NCBI GenBank assembly: GCA_002966495.1
Contig: CP016490.1
Location: 2,666,001-2,730,000, forward strand
Direction: 5' to 3'
DNA from: Halomonas sp. GFAJ-1
Lineage (GTDB): Bacteria > Pseudomonadota > Gammaproteobacteria > Pseudomonadales > Halomonadaceae
Length of the DNA stretch: 64,000 nucleotides
A program made the translations under genes and the position numbers. Shown here piece by piece: positions 38,054 through 48,137 of this stretch. The notes under the pieces were generated by a model that searched no databases, was not told where the DNA came from, and was given only the letters and a program-made list of their open reading frames with translations. Each line of letters opens with the position of its first letter. The first letter of the stretch is position 1.

Positions 38054-38515
38054 ATGAAATCAATTAATATTGGCGCCAGTTTACTGGTAAGCGCACTGCT
38101 GTGGCACTCTGCGGTTGTGGCCCAGCCCGCCCATGCGCCTGCCCACGGCGCTCGAGACAACGCGTCCCAATCAGAGCGCCACCGTGGCAGCGATAGCGGC
38201 CGCCATGAAAGCCGCCAACGCCATTCTCATCAAGAGGGCTACGTTGACCTGCCGCGCATAAACGAGCGTGAGCTGTTGCGCTTGCTGCGCCGCCACGATG
38301 CCCCCCGTGCGGAACCATTGCCCCCTGGCATCAAGCGCAATTTAGAGCGAGGTAAACCGTTGCCACCCGGTATTGCCAAGCGCTTTGACGGCCCCATTGC
38401 CCATGAGCTGCCCCGTTACCCGGGTTACGAATGGGAGCGTGTAGGCGCTGATGTGGTATTAATCGAGGCCGCGACCCGGGTAGTGGTCGATGTGCTGGTG
38501 GATGCGCTGCGCTAA
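38054..38515 (+). CDS. Periplasmic CigR/RcnB-like protein
   Basis: Encodes 153 residues. A signal peptide (about 1-23, cleavage near V-V-A-Q) leads into a His/Arg/Ser-rich stretch (about 30-60), which may bind metal or nucleic acid. A C-terminal domain with the double motif P-L-P-P-G-I (about 93 and 106) and Y-P-G-Y-E-W-E-R-V-G-A-D-V-V-L-I follows. These are signatures of the CigR group within the RcnB superfamily. Salmonella CigR reduces virulence; no such role can be claimed here. CAAGGAGTAAGTT gives the start. Confidence 0.7.
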   Translation: MKSINIGASLLVSALLWHSAVVAQPAHAPAHGARDNASQSERHRGSDSGRHESRQRHSHQEGYVDLPRINERELLRLLRRHDAPRAEPLPPGIKRNLERGKPLPPGIAKRFDGPIAHELPRYPGYEWERVGADVVLIEAATRVVVDVLVDALR

Positions 38516-38601
38516 GCTGTTAATAGCGCTTTGTGGTGTCATGGTAATGCCATTGCCCACCGCTTATGCTGAGGGGTGACAAACAACCCTAAGGAGCGGA
38601 C

Positions 38602-39417
38602 ATGGCGGCTTACACCCTAGAGGCACGGCTGGCGCTGGCAATTGAGATTGCCCAAGAGGCCGGGAAGATGATACTGACTGCCCGTGAGCAGCAAGGCTTT
38701 AGCCAGCGGCTTAAAGCGGGCGTTGAGCTGGTGACCGACGTGGATGTCGCGGTGGATAAGCTGATTAGCCATCGTCTAGAGGAGCACTTCCCCGGCGAGG
38801 CGCGGCTAAGCGAAGAATTAAACCCGGAGCGTGCGCTGCAAACGCCTGCTGAGCATCTATGGGTGGTGGACCCGATTGATGGCACGGTTAACTTTGCCCA
38901 GGGCCTGCGCCACGTGGCGGTCTCTATTGGCTGGTTGGAGCAGGGGGTGGGTAAAGTAGGCGTTATACATGCGCCTTTCTTAGGTGAAACCTTTAGTGCT
39001 GCAGAGGGAATGGGCGCATTTTGTAATAAACAGCCGATTAAACCCAGCGGCGCTGAATCGCTTGACAGCACGTTAGTAGCCACCGGCTTCCCCTATCAAA
39101 AAGAAGCCCGTAAAAAACTCTTACCCCGCTTAGCGGCGGTGTTAGCTAGTTGCCAGGATGTTCGCCGCAATGGTGCTGCTGCGCTGGATTTATGCGATGT
39201 GGCGTGCGGGCGTTTAGATGCCTACTACGAAAGCGTATCGCCTTGGGATTTTGTGGCGGGGTGGGTTATTGCCCGTGAAGCAGGCGCGCGGGTAGGGCAT
39301 TTAACAGAGGTGCCTGAGGGCGTGCCAGACGATCTTTACCCGGAGCAGCTGCTAGTCACAACACCCAAGGTTTACGAGGCCATGGCCGCCTTACTAAAAG
39401 CAGCTGACCAAGCTTAA
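38602..39417 (+). CDS. Inositol monophosphatase family protein
   Basis: Encodes 271 residues. The metal-binding motif V-D-P-I-D-G-T-V-N-F (about 91-100) and the second site W-D-F-V-A-G-W-V-I-A-R-E-A-G (about 214-227) are intact, as is the upstream Glu in L-S-E-E-L-N. The fold hydrolyses sugar or nucleotide phosphomonoesters with Mg2+. Which one is unclear, and this is not the SuhB gene location I would expect. AAGGAGCGGAC precedes the ATG. Confidence 0.88.
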   Translation: MAAYTLEARLALAIEIAQEAGKMILTAREQQGFSQRLKAGVELVTDVDVAVDKLISHRLEEHFPGEARLSEELNPERALQTPAEHLWVVDPIDGTVNFAQGLRHVAVSIGWLEQGVGKVGVIHAPFLGETFSAAEGMGAFCNKQPIKPSGAESLDSTLVATGFPYQKEARKKLLPRLAAVLASCQDVRRNGAAALDLCDVACGRLDAYYESVSPWDFVAGWVIAREAGARVGHLTEVPEGVPDDLYPEQLLVTTPKVYEAMAALLKAADQA

Positions 39418-39451
39418 CGGCAAGCGATTGAAAAGAAAGCGCAAAAAGAGC

Positions 39452-39484
39452 TTTTCATTTGGCGTATAAAAAGCTAGTATACGC
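39452..39484 (+). promoter_or_regulatory. Putative promoter of tRNA-Pro with an inverted repeat
   Basis: TTTTCA at 39452-39457 and TAGTAT at 39475-39480 are 17 bases apart, followed by a GC-rich discriminator (ACGCACCG) as in stringently controlled tRNA promoters. GCGTATA at 39462-39468 and TATACGC at 39478-39484 are perfect inverted copies overlapping the -10 region. Confidence 0.4.
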
Positions 39485-39534
39485 ACCGTCTTGAGGCAAA
39501 CGTAAGCAGTTACCAGCGTTGCTAATAAAGGCAT

Positions 39535-39611
39535 CGGAGTGTGGCGCAGCTTGGTAGCGCGTTGCAATGGGGTTGCAAAGGTCGCAGGTTCGAATCCTGT
39601 CACTCCGACCA
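39535..39611 (+). tRNA. tRNA-Pro(GGG)
   Basis: A full 77-base cloverleaf: acceptor stem CGGAGTG/CACTCCG, D stem GCGC/GCGC, anticodon stem TTGCA/TGCAA with loop ATGGGGT (anticodon GGG at 39569-39571), T stem GCAGG/CCTGT with loop TTCGAAT, and an encoded ACCA end. It reads CCC and CCU codons. Confidence 0.98.
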
Positions 39612-39623
39612 AAGAATTTATAA

Positions 39624-39658
39624 AACGGTCACTTAGCTTACGCGGTGGCCGTTTTTTT
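39624..39658 (+). terminator. Terminator after tRNA-Pro
   Basis: AACGGTCAC pairs with GTGGCCGTT (one G-T pair) and is followed by a T tract. Confidence 0.75.
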
Positions 39659-39749
39659 CGTGCCTAGGATGGGTGGATGTCTTTGAATTGGGCGTTTGCA
39701 TTCTACTCCTCGCCTGTTGGGCGAGGAGTATGATTCGGTAAGACGTGCT

Positions 39750-41147
39750 TCAGCGTGTTTCCACTTGAAGTGAGAGCTGGCCAGGCAGCCCCAGTGGATC
39801 TTCAGCGTAGGTCTGTAAGTTGCTTTCAGCAGGCAGTGTGATGTTCAGCATAAGCTGGCTAGCACTGCCTTCAAGCAACTCGACCATACCCATCATGACG
39901 GATTGAGCTTCAGGGCCGAACATCATGCCAAAGCCTTTTGCCTGCGTCCGTGCTTGTTCAATAAGTTGCGCCTCTGAAATGCCTTCCATCGTCGCGCCTA
40001 ATGTAACAAGTCTGCTGAGAAGGCCTTCATCATTCAGCGTTAATGCAAGATCACCCCCTAGCAGTGTAGCGGCATCGAGCAGGCGAGTATCCCGCAAAGC
40101 GTCCATAGGTGTGGCACTCTTGGGTAGCACGACAGGCAAGTCATAATTAAAGCTCAGGCCCATTGCATCGCGTATCGTTATACGGCTATCTCCGCCCAGC
40201 ACGCTGTGGCTCTCTTGCTCGTCCCAGCGTCCTGCAAAGTGAGCATCAAGGACAAGTTTGCCACTGCCATCGGTCAATACATTACTGATCATGCGCATTT
40301 CGGTACGTTCAGAGGGAGGGGCAAGGGCAATCATACGATTAAGATCAAGTTCAAGTGCTTCTATCCAAACACCACCTTCACCGTCCTTAAAATCACCATC
40401 GACCCTTAGGCGGTCTAATGTGGCAACAAGAACGTCGCTCTCAATAGCCATGTTTTCCAGCAACATGGCACCCAAGTGCTCTTCTTGTTCACCTTGCATT
40501 CCGCGAAGGTCTTCGAAGCGCACTCGGTCAATAATGAATGAGCCACTGCCCAGGTCTCCTAAGTCCTCTCCCTGCATGGCAACACCGCTAAATTCGAGCA
40601 TGCCTAGTGCATCCGCTGAGATTGCTTTGCCACGCACTTCAGCAATTTCTAGACGCCCGGGAGCCTGGTGAATGCCAAGGTCATATAGCATGTCGCTGGC
40701 CAGCTCAGAATCAAGATCCAGGGTAAAGTTATCAATGCTAAGGCTTGCTATATTCAATGGCGCTTGCTGCATTGCCTCATCATTGAAAACCGCCATGCCA
40801 GGCTCGCCAAAGACCGCGCTATCCATACTCAATAGCAGTAGCTCTGTGAGGCTATCTTCGACCCTTATGCCTTCCACGCGAACTTCGTCAGGGTTGTCGT
40901 AGTTACCGATGACGATATAGCGTTCGATCTTAAGACGCTCTCCTTCAGGAGAATCATACACAATGTCCTCAGCGGTAAAGCGATCACGCAGCATTGCTTT
41001 AGAAACATCACCAATACTCAGTTCGCCATCGGCGAATAGGGCGGTAAGTTCAGTCTCAAGGCGTTCGGTACTTGCGAAACTTGGGCCAGCAACCAGTAGG
41101 CTAAAAGTGGCCATACCGACACAGGTATGTTTAATAAGAAATGACAT
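39750..41147 (-). CDS. Exported protein of unknown function
   Basis: Encodes 465 residues from the ATG at 41147, with AAGAGG upstream; a start 13 codons earlier lacks one. A signal peptide (about 1-26, cleavage near S-F-A-S) is followed by an acidic, Leu/Asp/Glu-rich body without cysteines. The body shows repeating beta-rich units of the type 'I-x-x-L-x-L-D-x-x' (for example IASLSIDNFTLDLD and IEALELDLNRM). This pattern resembles AsmA/DUF945-like periplasmic proteins, but I cannot place it in a family. It has its own transcription unit after tRNA-Pro, in the opposite direction. Confidence 0.65.
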   Translation of the reverse strand: MSFLIKHTCVGMATFSLLVAGPSFASTERLETELTALFADGELSIGDVSKAMLRDRFTAEDIVYDSPEGERLKIERYIVIGNYDNPDEVRVEGIRVEDSLTELLLLSMDSAVFGEPGMAVFNDEAMQQAPLNIASLSIDNFTLDLDSELASDMLYDLGIHQAPGRLEIAEVRGKAISADALGMLEFSGVAMQGEDLGDLGSGSFIIDRVRFEDLRGMQGEQEEHLGAMLLENMAIESDVLVATLDRLRVDGDFKDGEGGVWIEALELDLNRMIALAPPSERTEMRMISNVLTDGSGKLVLDAHFAGRWDEQESHSVLGGDSRITIRDAMGLSFNYDLPVVLPKSATPMDALRDTRLLDAATLLGGDLALTLNDEGLLSRLVTLGATMEGISEAQLIEQARTQAKGFGMMFGPEAQSVMMGMVELLEGSASQLMLNITLPAESNLQTYAEDPLGLPGQLSLQVETR

Positions 41148-41489
41148 TTGACAGCCTCTTGATGGATAAAGCTGTAGGCTTAGCAATATTGCCGCATTAG
41201 GCTTACAGCGCGCTTATTGTGTTTAATACATTATCAGATAAACGCGCTATCATATTAGCAAAAATAAATTTTAATTAATTGTTATCTTGGTGTGGAGTAG
41301 GTCTTTGTTGCCATCGGTTAGCATGGCAGGCTGTGGAGCCAAGCAGCGCATAAGGCTTAAGAGTACTTCGAATGACGTTAGGGGAATAGGTTGGGAGAGT
41401 ATTCTAAATACGTAGGTAGCTCGGTGGGCTGTGGCGAATGCAGAATAGAAAAAGCCCTGCTGATAGCAGGGCTCTGGGGGGGGCGTCTA
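41148..41489. other. Intergenic region
   Basis: Contains the AT-rich upstream region of the exported-protein gene (A/T runs near 41255-41285 that could serve as an UP element) and the terminator of the 67-aa gene at 41448-41475. I see no further gene or repeat. Confidence 0.6.
41448..41475 (-). terminator. Terminator of the 67-aa gene
   Basis: On the minus strand GAGCCCTGCT-ATC-AGCAGGGCTT is followed by TTTCT. Confidence 0.85.
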
Positions 41490-41693
41490 TCAACTGCTTT
41501 GGGCTTTATGATCGGCCAATGCGGTGGCAACCGCCTCTTCCCATTGGCCTTCGGTGATTCCCCAGTGCTCCATTTGTGCTTGGTCGGCAGGCCCTTCGGC
41601 GGCGGCATTAAGTTCTTCTGGGGTGTTGCTCTCAAAGCAGTGCTTGGCAAACGCCTTGGTTTTGCCGTCCCTTAGCTGGTCAATCATTTCCAT
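41490..41693 (-). CDS. Small hypothetical protein
   Basis: Encodes 67 residues from the ATG at 41693, preceded by AAAAGGAG; a start 17 codons upstream lacks a site. It is soluble and acidic, with one Cys and the sequence H-W-G-I-T-E-G-Q-W near residue 43. It probably folds as two or three helices. I do not know the family. A dedicated terminator and a strong ribosome-binding site make it a credible gene. Confidence 0.65.
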   Translation of the reverse strand: MEMIDQLRDGKTKAFAKHCFESNTPEELNAAAEGPADQAQMEHWGITEGQWEEAVATALADHKAQSS

Positions 41694-41809
41694 GCTGGTT
41701 CTCCTTTTCCACGGTGAGCGCTCGGTGCTGCTCATGACGTCCATCAGTGTAGCGGGTTAACGGCGACTCTGCCTGGTGGGTTTCACCTCTGCCCATAGGC
41801 GGTTTTATC

Positions 41810-42535
41810 TTACAGCGTGGCATCAACGATGATTTTTAATGCGATGCCTGCCAATAGCAGCATAATTAAGTTATCGAATAGGTGATGAGGCAGGCGTTTA
41901 CCAAGCTTAGCCCCTAAGGGCATCGCCACTAGTATGACCAGTAACGCAGCCAAGCTATATACGCTGCGTTCTAAGGTTAAAATACCCGCGCTTAATAGGG
42001 CGGGTATTTGCACGCAGGTGATTGCCACGAAGAAAACGGAAATAGAGCCGATGAACACTTGGCGCTCTAACCGCATGGCGTTGAGAAAGGTCACTGATGC
42101 AGGTGCTGACATGCCCGCAGCGCCTTGTAACACCCCGGCTAATAGGCCCACTGGCAAAACGATGCGCTTAGCCAGCGAAAAAGGCATTACCATTTTACGC
42201 CTAGCTAGCTTAATGGCCAGATACATTACAATAGCGCCTGCGACTCCAAGCGAGAGCAGGGTGGGCGAAAGCACTACTAGTCCCCAAGTGCCGATGATAA
42301 TGCCCAGCCCACCGGCGATTGAAAACGCGGCTAAAAACCTTAGTGGTAAAAGATGACGTCGGTACTGCCATACCTGCAGCGCGTTACTGAACAGATTGGG
42401 CGCCACTAGTACCGCAATGGCCAGCTTTACATCATAGAGCATCGTCAGGACAGGAATGACGATGACAGGCACACCAGAACCAATAGCGCCTTTAATAACC
42501 CCTGCCGCGAGCAGCGTTAGCAGAGCAATAATCAC
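41810..42535 (-). CDS. TauE/SafE (TSUP) family membrane exporter
   Basis: Encodes 241 residues with about seven to eight hydrophobic spans and two similar halves. G-A-I-G-S-G-V-P (about 16-23) and G-V-L-Q-G-A-A-G-M-S-A-P (about 135-146) are the paired family motifs. Members move sulfite, sulfoacetate or related organosulfur anions. The substrate here is unknown, since no sulfur-metabolism gene is adjacent. Confidence 0.85.
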   Translation of the reverse strand: MIIALLTLLAAGVIKGAIGSGVPVIVIPVLTMLYDVKLAIAVLVAPNLFSNALQVWQYRRHLLPLRFLAAFSIAGGLGIIIGTWGLVVLSPTLLSLGVAGAIVMYLAIKLARRKMVMPFSLAKRIVLPVGLLAGVLQGAAGMSAPASVTFLNAMRLERQVFIGSISVFFVAITCVQIPALLSAGILTLERSVYSLAALLVILVAMPLGAKLGKRLPHHLFDNLIMLLLAGIALKIIVDATL

Positions 42536-42623
42536 GTGTGCATTCCTTTAAAGGCAGGCGGAGCGTTGGCGCAAGCCTGCCGGTGTTTATACGCTATACG
42601 TTGCGCTGTTTATTTGAGGAGGG

Positions 42624-44006
42624 CTATTTAAGTACATAGCAGGGCGTGTAGGGCTGGCCATCTAGCTTCATCCGGCCTTGGGCTACAAACGAGGTGAGTA
42701 GCTCGTCTAATCGCTGCATTAGTTCCGGTTCGGCGGTTAGCTCAAAGGGGCCGTGGGCCTCAATAGCACGAATGCCGTCTTCTTTAACATTGCCTGCCAC
42801 AATGCCCGAGAACGCCCGCCGCAAATTGGCAGCTAGCTCATGAGTTGGCTGCTGGCGGTGCAGAGCTAGCGCGCGCATCGCTTCATGGGTGGGGGTAAAA
42901 GGTGCCTGAAACTCCCTGGCGATCGTCAAGCGCCAGTTGTAGTAAAACGCATCTTGATGCTTACGGCGGAAATCGGCAATTTCATCAATTCCGTCACGCA
43001 TTTTACGTGCCACCGCCGTGGGGTCGCCGATAATAATGGTATAGTAGCGGCGGATATCTTCACCCAGGGTGTAAACCAAAAACTCGTCGATTTTCTGAAA
43101 GTAGGCCGCCGAATTGGCGGGACCGGTGAAAATAAGCGGGAAGGGGGTGTCCGCGTTGGTGGGGTGAAGCAAAATGCCCAGCAAATACAGAATCTCTTCT
43201 GCGGTGCCTACGCCGCCGGGAAAAACAATAATGCCATGACCAAGGCGTACGAAGGCTTCCAGCCGCTTCTCGATATCCGGCATCACAACGAGTTCATTAA
43301 CGATGGGATTGGGTGCTTCCGCGGCGATAATACCCGGTTCTGAAATGCCCAAATAACGGCCATCTTTCCGACGCTGCTTAGCGTGAGCGACGTTAGCACC
43401 TTTCATAGGGCCCTTCATGGCGCCAGGGCCGCAGCCGGTGCAGATATCTAAATCGCGAAGCCCTAAGTGGTAGCCCACATCTTTAGAGTATTCGTACTCT
43501 TCCCTGGAAATGGAGTGGCCGCCCCAGCACACCACAAGGCTAGGGTCGCGGCCGGGCTTTAACGTGCCAGCCTTGCGCAAAATGTGAAACACCGCGTTGG
43601 TGGTGCCTTCGCCAGTATTAAGGTCAAAGCGATTGTGGTGCTGGATTTCATTATAGACGTAGACGATATCGCGAATAACGGACGATAAGTGTTCGCGAAT
43701 ACCGCGGATCATACGGCCATCTACAAAAGCTTCAGCGGGCGCGTTAGTTAATTTCAGCCGAATGCCTCGGTCTTGCTGTAGCACCTCAATATCGAAGTCT
43801 TTGTAAGCTTCTAAAATGGCTAAGCTATCGTCGGTGGGACTGCCGCAGTTAAGCACCGCCAGAGCGCAGCGCCGGAGCAAATCGTGCAAACCGCTTTTAG
43901 AGGTGCTTTTAAGACGATTGACTTCATGCTGAGAGAGAACTTCAAGACTCCCTTCAGGAGATATGATGCTGGAGATCGTGGCGCGGGGCACTGGCTGGTG
44001 CGTCAT
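42624..44006 (-). CDS. ppnN: Pyrimidine/purine 5'-nucleotide nucleosidase (LOG family)
   Basis: Encodes 460 residues, close to E. coli PpnN/YgdH (454). The lysine-decarboxylase-like (LOG) motif PGGVGTAEE is near residue 250, with the companion M-K-G-P-M-K-G-A and G-I-S-E-P-G-I-I-A-A-E segments before it. It cleaves nucleoside monophosphates to base and ribose 5-phosphate, and in E. coli it is activated by (p)ppGpp. An N-terminal regulatory domain (about 1-130) and a C-terminal extension frame the catalytic core. Confidence 0.92.
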   Translation of the reverse strand: MTHQPVPRATISSIISPEGSLEVLSQHEVNRLKSTSKSGLHDLLRRCALAVLNCGSPTDDSLAILEAYKDFDIEVLQQDRGIRLKLTNAPAEAFVDGRMIRGIREHLSSVIRDIVYVYNEIQHHNRFDLNTGEGTTNAVFHILRKAGTLKPGRDPSLVVCWGGHSISREEYEYSKDVGYHLGLRDLDICTGCGPGAMKGPMKGANVAHAKQRRKDGRYLGISEPGIIAAEAPNPIVNELVVMPDIEKRLEAFVRLGHGIIVFPGGVGTAEEILYLLGILLHPTNADTPFPLIFTGPANSAAYFQKIDEFLVYTLGEDIRRYYTIIIGDPTAVARKMRDGIDEIADFRRKHQDAFYYNWRLTIAREFQAPFTPTHEAMRALALHRQQPTHELAANLRRAFSGIVAGNVKEDGIRAIEAHGPFELTAEPELMQRLDELLTSFVAQGRMKLDGQPYTPCYVLK

Positions 44007-44166
44007 TATGATGGCTTTCCCTGATGTTGGTGATCACAATGTGCATACTATCACGCTGTTACAGACGGTTCAGTAGCGCTCGTGGTGCGCTCAGTAGGTA
44101 GCCGAGTTGTGCTACTCTATGGTCTCGTTAAGAGCAGACGATGACTCAATAAGATGGCGCTTCATT

Positions 44167-45069
44167 ATGTTTAATGCCGTGTATTTTCGGACATTTATTA
44201 CGTTGGTGGAAACCGGAAGTTTCACACGGACGGCGCGCCGTTTGGAAATGACTCAGCCAGGGGTTAGCCAGCATATTCGCAAGCTGGAAATTTACCTTAA
44301 TAAAACACTGCTGGAACGAAAGGGCAGGAGTTTTACGCTCACTGAGACGGGCCGACGCGTCTACGACTATGCGCTAAAGCTGTTTGCTGAACATGAGCAG
44401 TTCCGCCACGGTCTAGATGACGACTCCTTAGATAGCGGTGATTGCCGTATTGCATCGCCTGGGAGTGTGGGGCTGATGTTTTACCCTTACATTCTCGGTC
44501 AGCAGCAGATGCATCCTAACTTGACCGTTAACTATAGCTTTGCGTTTAACCACGAAATTGTTAATGACCTGCTAGAAGGGCGCTACGATATTGGTATCGT
44601 TACTGAGCAGGTCAACCACCCGGATCTCACCTGCACCCTTTGGCATAAAGAGCCGCTTTGCTTAGTTGTGCCGGCTGATTTTGCGGGCAGCACCCTTTCT
44701 GATTTGATGGGGATAGGCTTTCTCAATTACTACGACGGCATTAACCACGCCAATGCGTTGCTGAAGGCTAATTACCCTGACGAGTTTCGCTCCATGACGC
44801 ACTTCCGCCACCAGGGGTTTACCAATGAAGTCAGCATGGTGCTGGATGCTGTGGCGCGGGGGTTGGGCTTTACCGTTGTTTCCCGCTTAGTGCTAGAAAC
44901 GTCCCCTTGGCAGCGTCAGGTGAAGGCATTAGCGTTGCCACATGCCATCAGCGAAGTGCTTTACCTGCTGCATCGCCAAGACTCGGTGCTACCCAAGCGG
45001 TATGAAAAATTGCTGAACGGTTTTCACGACCAGCGTATGCAAGAAAAAACGCCTCTGGCGCCGGATTAG
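44167..45069 (+). CDS. LysR-family transcriptional regulator
   Basis: Encodes 300 residues from the ATG at 44167. The longer frame from 44107 is rejected because LysR proteins begin a few residues before the first helix, here MFNAVYFRTFITLVETGSF. The winged helix-turn-helix includes TRTARRLEMTQPGVSQHIRKL (about 20-40 in two blocks). A substrate-binding-like effector domain follows (about 90-295). It converges on gcvP and is divergent from ppnN. Its target is unknown. Its last codons overlap the gcvP terminator stem. Confidence 0.85.
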   Translation: MFNAVYFRTFITLVETGSFTRTARRLEMTQPGVSQHIRKLEIYLNKTLLERKGRSFTLTETGRRVYDYALKLFAEHEQFRHGLDDDSLDSGDCRIASPGSVGLMFYPYILGQQQMHPNLTVNYSFAFNHEIVNDLLEGRYDIGIVTEQVNHPDLTCTLWHKEPLCLVVPADFAGSTLSDLMGIGFLNYYDGINHANALLKANYPDEFRSMTHFRHQGFTNEVSMVLDAVARGLGFTVVSRLVLETSPWQRQVKALALPHAISEVLYLLHRQDSVLPKRYEKLLNGFHDQRMQEKTPLAPD

Positions 45070-45083
45070 CGGTGCCAGAGGCG
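45043..45083 (-). terminator. Terminator of gcvP, embedded in the LysR gene 3' end
   Basis: On the minus strand CGCCTCTGGCACC and GGCGCCAGAGGCG pair over 13 positions (one G-T) and are followed by TTTTTTC. The convergent LysR gene ends inside the loop, so part of its coding sequence is the stem. Confidence 0.85.
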
Positions 45084-45141
45084 TTAAGCTTACGTTTTGT
45101 CTCTCACGCTTTACATCTCACGTTTTAACATCGCCATGATA

Positions 45142-48036
45142 TTACTGGCGATACTCATCAATGCTAGGGCACGAGCAAATTAACTGGCGGTCACCAAACA
45201 CGTTGTCTACGCGGTTAACGGAGGGCCAGTATTTAGATGCGGCGACTGCCTGCGTGGGGAAGGCGCCTAGCTTTCGGTCGTAGGGTCGCTGCCAGTTACT
45301 ATCCATCACGTCTGCCTGTGTGTGTGGAGCATTCACCAGCGGATTATTATCCAGCGGCCAGTCGCCTCGCTCTACTGCAGCGATCTCCTCACGAATCGCG
45401 ATCATGGCATCGCAGAAACGATCTATTTCGTACAGTGACTCCGACTCTGTTGGCTCGATCATCAGCGTGCCCGGAACCGGGAACGACATGGTGGGCGCGT
45501 GGAAGCCGTAGTCCATTAGGCGTTTGGCGATATCCTCTTCGCTAATGCCTGAAGCGCTCTTGAGGGGGCGAATGTCGATAATGCATTCATGCGCCACCGT
45601 GCCATTTTGGCCGCGGTAGAGAATCGGGTAGGCCTCTTCCAGCCGCTTGGCAATATAGTTGGCATTTAAGATGGCAAGCTCAGTAGCTTCCCGCAAGCCA
45701 CGGGCGCCCATCATTTTAATGTAGGCCCAAGAGATGGGTAGGATGGACGCACTGCCAAACGCCGCAGCAGAGACGGCGCCGCTTTCCGGGTTGACCCCAT
45801 TAATAGGCGTCACCACGTGGTTAGATACAAAAGGCGCCAGGTGTGCTTTCACACCAATGGGACCCATGCCGGGGCCACCGCCGCCGTGGGGAATACAGAA
45901 CGTTTTATGCAGGTTGAGATGCGATACATCACCACCAAAATCACCGGGGCGAGTAAGGCCAACCTGGGCGTTCATGTTGGCGCCGTCAACGTATACCTGG
46001 CCGCCGTGTTTGTGGACTACCTCGCATACGCTGCGCACGTGAGATTCAAACACCCCATGAGTCGAGGGGTAAGTAATCATCACCGCAGAGAGGCGTTCGC
46101 TGTACTGCTCGGCTTTGTTGGTTAAGTCGGCGAGATCGATGTTGCCGTTTTGATCGCACTCGACCACGACAACTTCCATGCTAAGCATGGCCGCAGAGGC
46201 AGGGTTAGTACCGTGGGCGGAGCTTGGAATCAAACACACATCGCGGTGAGCTTCGCCTTGGGCAGCTTGATAGCGACGGATGGCGAGCAGGCCAGCGTAT
46301 TCGCCTTGTGCGCCTGAGTTTGGTTGCATGGAGATGTGGTCGTAACCGGTCACTTCTACCAGGAAAGCGGCAAGTTCATCAATCATTTGATGATAGCCCG
46401 CGACCTGGTCACGGGGGGCAAATGGGTGAAGATGCGCAAACGCAGGCCAGGATACAGGTATCATCTCGCTGGTAGCATTGAGTTTCATAGTGCATGAACC
46501 CAGCGGGATCATGGCGTGAGCCAGCGAGAGGTCCTTGTTCTCAAGACGTTTTAGGTAGCGCAGCATCTCAGTTTCACTGCGATAACGTTTGAACGTCGGG
46601 TGCTCTAAAAAGTTGCTTTGGCGCTGGTACGCGGCCGGAATGCCGCTGATGCCATCCTTCACCACCTTCTCGTCTAGCGCGGCCACGGAAAGGCTATGCT
46701 CGTCGCCGAGCAACACATCAAACAGGGCTGCTACATCGTGGGCAGTCGTCGTCTCATCCAGACTAATGCCGACATCGCCGTTAGCGAAATAGTGCAGGTT
46801 GATGTCGTGGGTCATGGCACGGCCATGAATTTTGCCCGCATCCACTTGGGTCAAGCGCAGCGTATCGAACCAGCTGTCGTGAGCTAGCATAACGCCTGCC
46901 TGCTTGAGACCTTCTGCTAGCAGGGTGGTTAAGCGATTTACGCGGCCCGCAATTTTGCGTAACCCTTCTGCACCGTGATAGGTCGCGTAGAAGCCCGCGA
47001 TGTTGGCCAGCAGCGCTTGGGCGGTACAAATGTTGGATGTCGCTTTCTCGCGACGGATGTGCTGTTCGCGGGTTTGCATCGCCATGCGCAGCGCTGTGTT
47101 GCCCCGGCTATCTTTCGATACGCCGATAATTCGACCAGGAATCGAGCGTTTTAGCTTGTCTGATGTCGCAAAAAAAGCGGCGTGGGGGCCACCAAAGCCC
47201 ATGGGAACGCCAAAGCGCTGGGAGCTACCCACCACAATATCGGCACCCATGGCACCCGGCTCTTTAAGCAGTACTAGGCTCAATAGGTCAGTAGCTACAC
47301 AGGTCATAATGCCGCGCGCTTGGGCAGCTTCTAGCATGGGGCCCAGGTCGGTAACCTCTCCGCTGGCCGAGGGATATTGAACTAGCGCACCAAAAACGTC
47401 GTGTTCGGCTAGTGAGGCGGCTGGCCCACTGATGAGTTCAAAGCCAAAGAATTCGGCACGGGTTTTAACGACGTCCAGCGTTTGTGGAAAGAGGTCGTCT
47501 GCCACAAAAAAGGCGTTGGACTTGCTCTTTTTGTTGCTGCGTTTACAAAGCGCCATGGCTTCGGCGGCGGCAGTCGCTTCATCCAGCAGGGATGCGTTAG
47601 CAAGCTCCATGCCGGTTAAATCCATAATAACTTGCTGGAAGTTAAGCAGACCTTCTAAACGGCCTTGGGAAATTTCCGGCTGATAGGGGGTGTAGGCGGT
47701 ATACCAGCCTGGGTTTTCCAACACATTACGCTGAATAACCGCGGGCATGTGCGTGCCATAGTAGCCTTGGCCAATATAGCTTTTAGCCACCCGATTTTGG
47801 CGTGCTAGCTGGCTTAGATAGTCAAGGGCTTCTGCTTCACTGCGAGGGTCATCCAGTGCAAGTTCGCGACCAAGGCGAATATCGCTGGGCACGGTTTGCT
47901 CAATAAGGTCTTCCATGCGCTGCATATTAAGCGCTTCTAACATGCTAGCGACATCGTCGGGGCTGGGCCCGTTATGACGTTTGATAAAAGCATCGTGGTC
48001 GGCCAGTTCGGCCAAGCGGCGTGATTCAAAAGACAT
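45142..48036 (-). CDS. gcvP: Glycine dehydrogenase (aminomethyl-transferring), P protein
   Basis: Encodes 964 residues from the ATG at 48036, with CGGAAGC upstream; an earlier start at 48081 adds 15 atypical residues. It is the long fused form: the N-terminal half (about 15-440) and C-terminal half (about 460-960) are homologous. The PLP Lys lies in [17 protein letters not shown] (about 710). It decarboxylates glycine and passes the aminomethyl group to lipoyl-GcvH. gcvH lies about 100 bases upstream. Confidence 0.97.
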   Translation of the reverse strand: MSFESRRLAELADHDAFIKRHNGPSPDDVASMLEALNMQRMEDLIEQTVPSDIRLGRELALDDPRSEAEALDYLSQLARQNRVAKSYIGQGYYGTHMPAVIQRNVLENPGWYTAYTPYQPEISQGRLEGLLNFQQVIMDLTGMELANASLLDEATAAAEAMALCKRSNKKSKSNAFFVADDLFPQTLDVVKTRAEFFGFELISGPAASLAEHDVFGALVQYPSASGEVTDLGPMLEAAQARGIMTCVATDLLSLVLLKEPGAMGADIVVGSSQRFGVPMGFGGPHAAFFATSDKLKRSIPGRIIGVSKDSRGNTALRMAMQTREQHIRREKATSNICTAQALLANIAGFYATYHGAEGLRKIAGRVNRLTTLLAEGLKQAGVMLAHDSWFDTLRLTQVDAGKIHGRAMTHDINLHYFANGDVGISLDETTTAHDVAALFDVLLGDEHSLSVAALDEKVVKDGISGIPAAYQRQSNFLEHPTFKRYRSETEMLRYLKRLENKDLSLAHAMIPLGSCTMKLNATSEMIPVSWPAFAHLHPFAPRDQVAGYHQMIDELAAFLVEVTGYDHISMQPNSGAQGEYAGLLAIRRYQAAQGEAHRDVCLIPSSAHGTNPASAAMLSMEVVVVECDQNGNIDLADLTNKAEQYSERLSAVMITYPSTHGVFESHVRSVCEVVHKHGGQVYVDGANMNAQVGLTRPGDFGGDVSHLNLHKTFCIPHGGGGPGMGPIGVKAHLAPFVSNHVVTPINGVNPESGAVSAAAFGSASILPISWAYIKMMGARGLREATELAILNANYIAKRLEEAYPILYRGQNGTVAHECIIDIRPLKSASGISEEDIAKRLMDYGFHAPTMSFPVPGTLMIEPTESESLYEIDRFCDAMIAIREEIAAVERGDWPLDNNPLVNAPHTQADVMDSNWQRPYDRKLGAFPTQAVAASKYWPSVNRVDNVFGDRQLICSCPSIDEYRQ

Positions 48037-48137
48037 GGGTAGCTTCCGGACGTTATGAGAAAACCGAGCAGGGGTATTCAACCAAGGCTATTCGGTAATA
48101 AGCCTGCCCCAGCCTTAATGAGCAGGCTTAATGGTGA

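Noticed and set aside
39394..39612. Minus-strand open frame of 72 codons beginning V-G-V-T-G-F-E-P-A-T
   Set aside because: It is the antisense reading of tRNA-Pro, a well-known artefact in databases.
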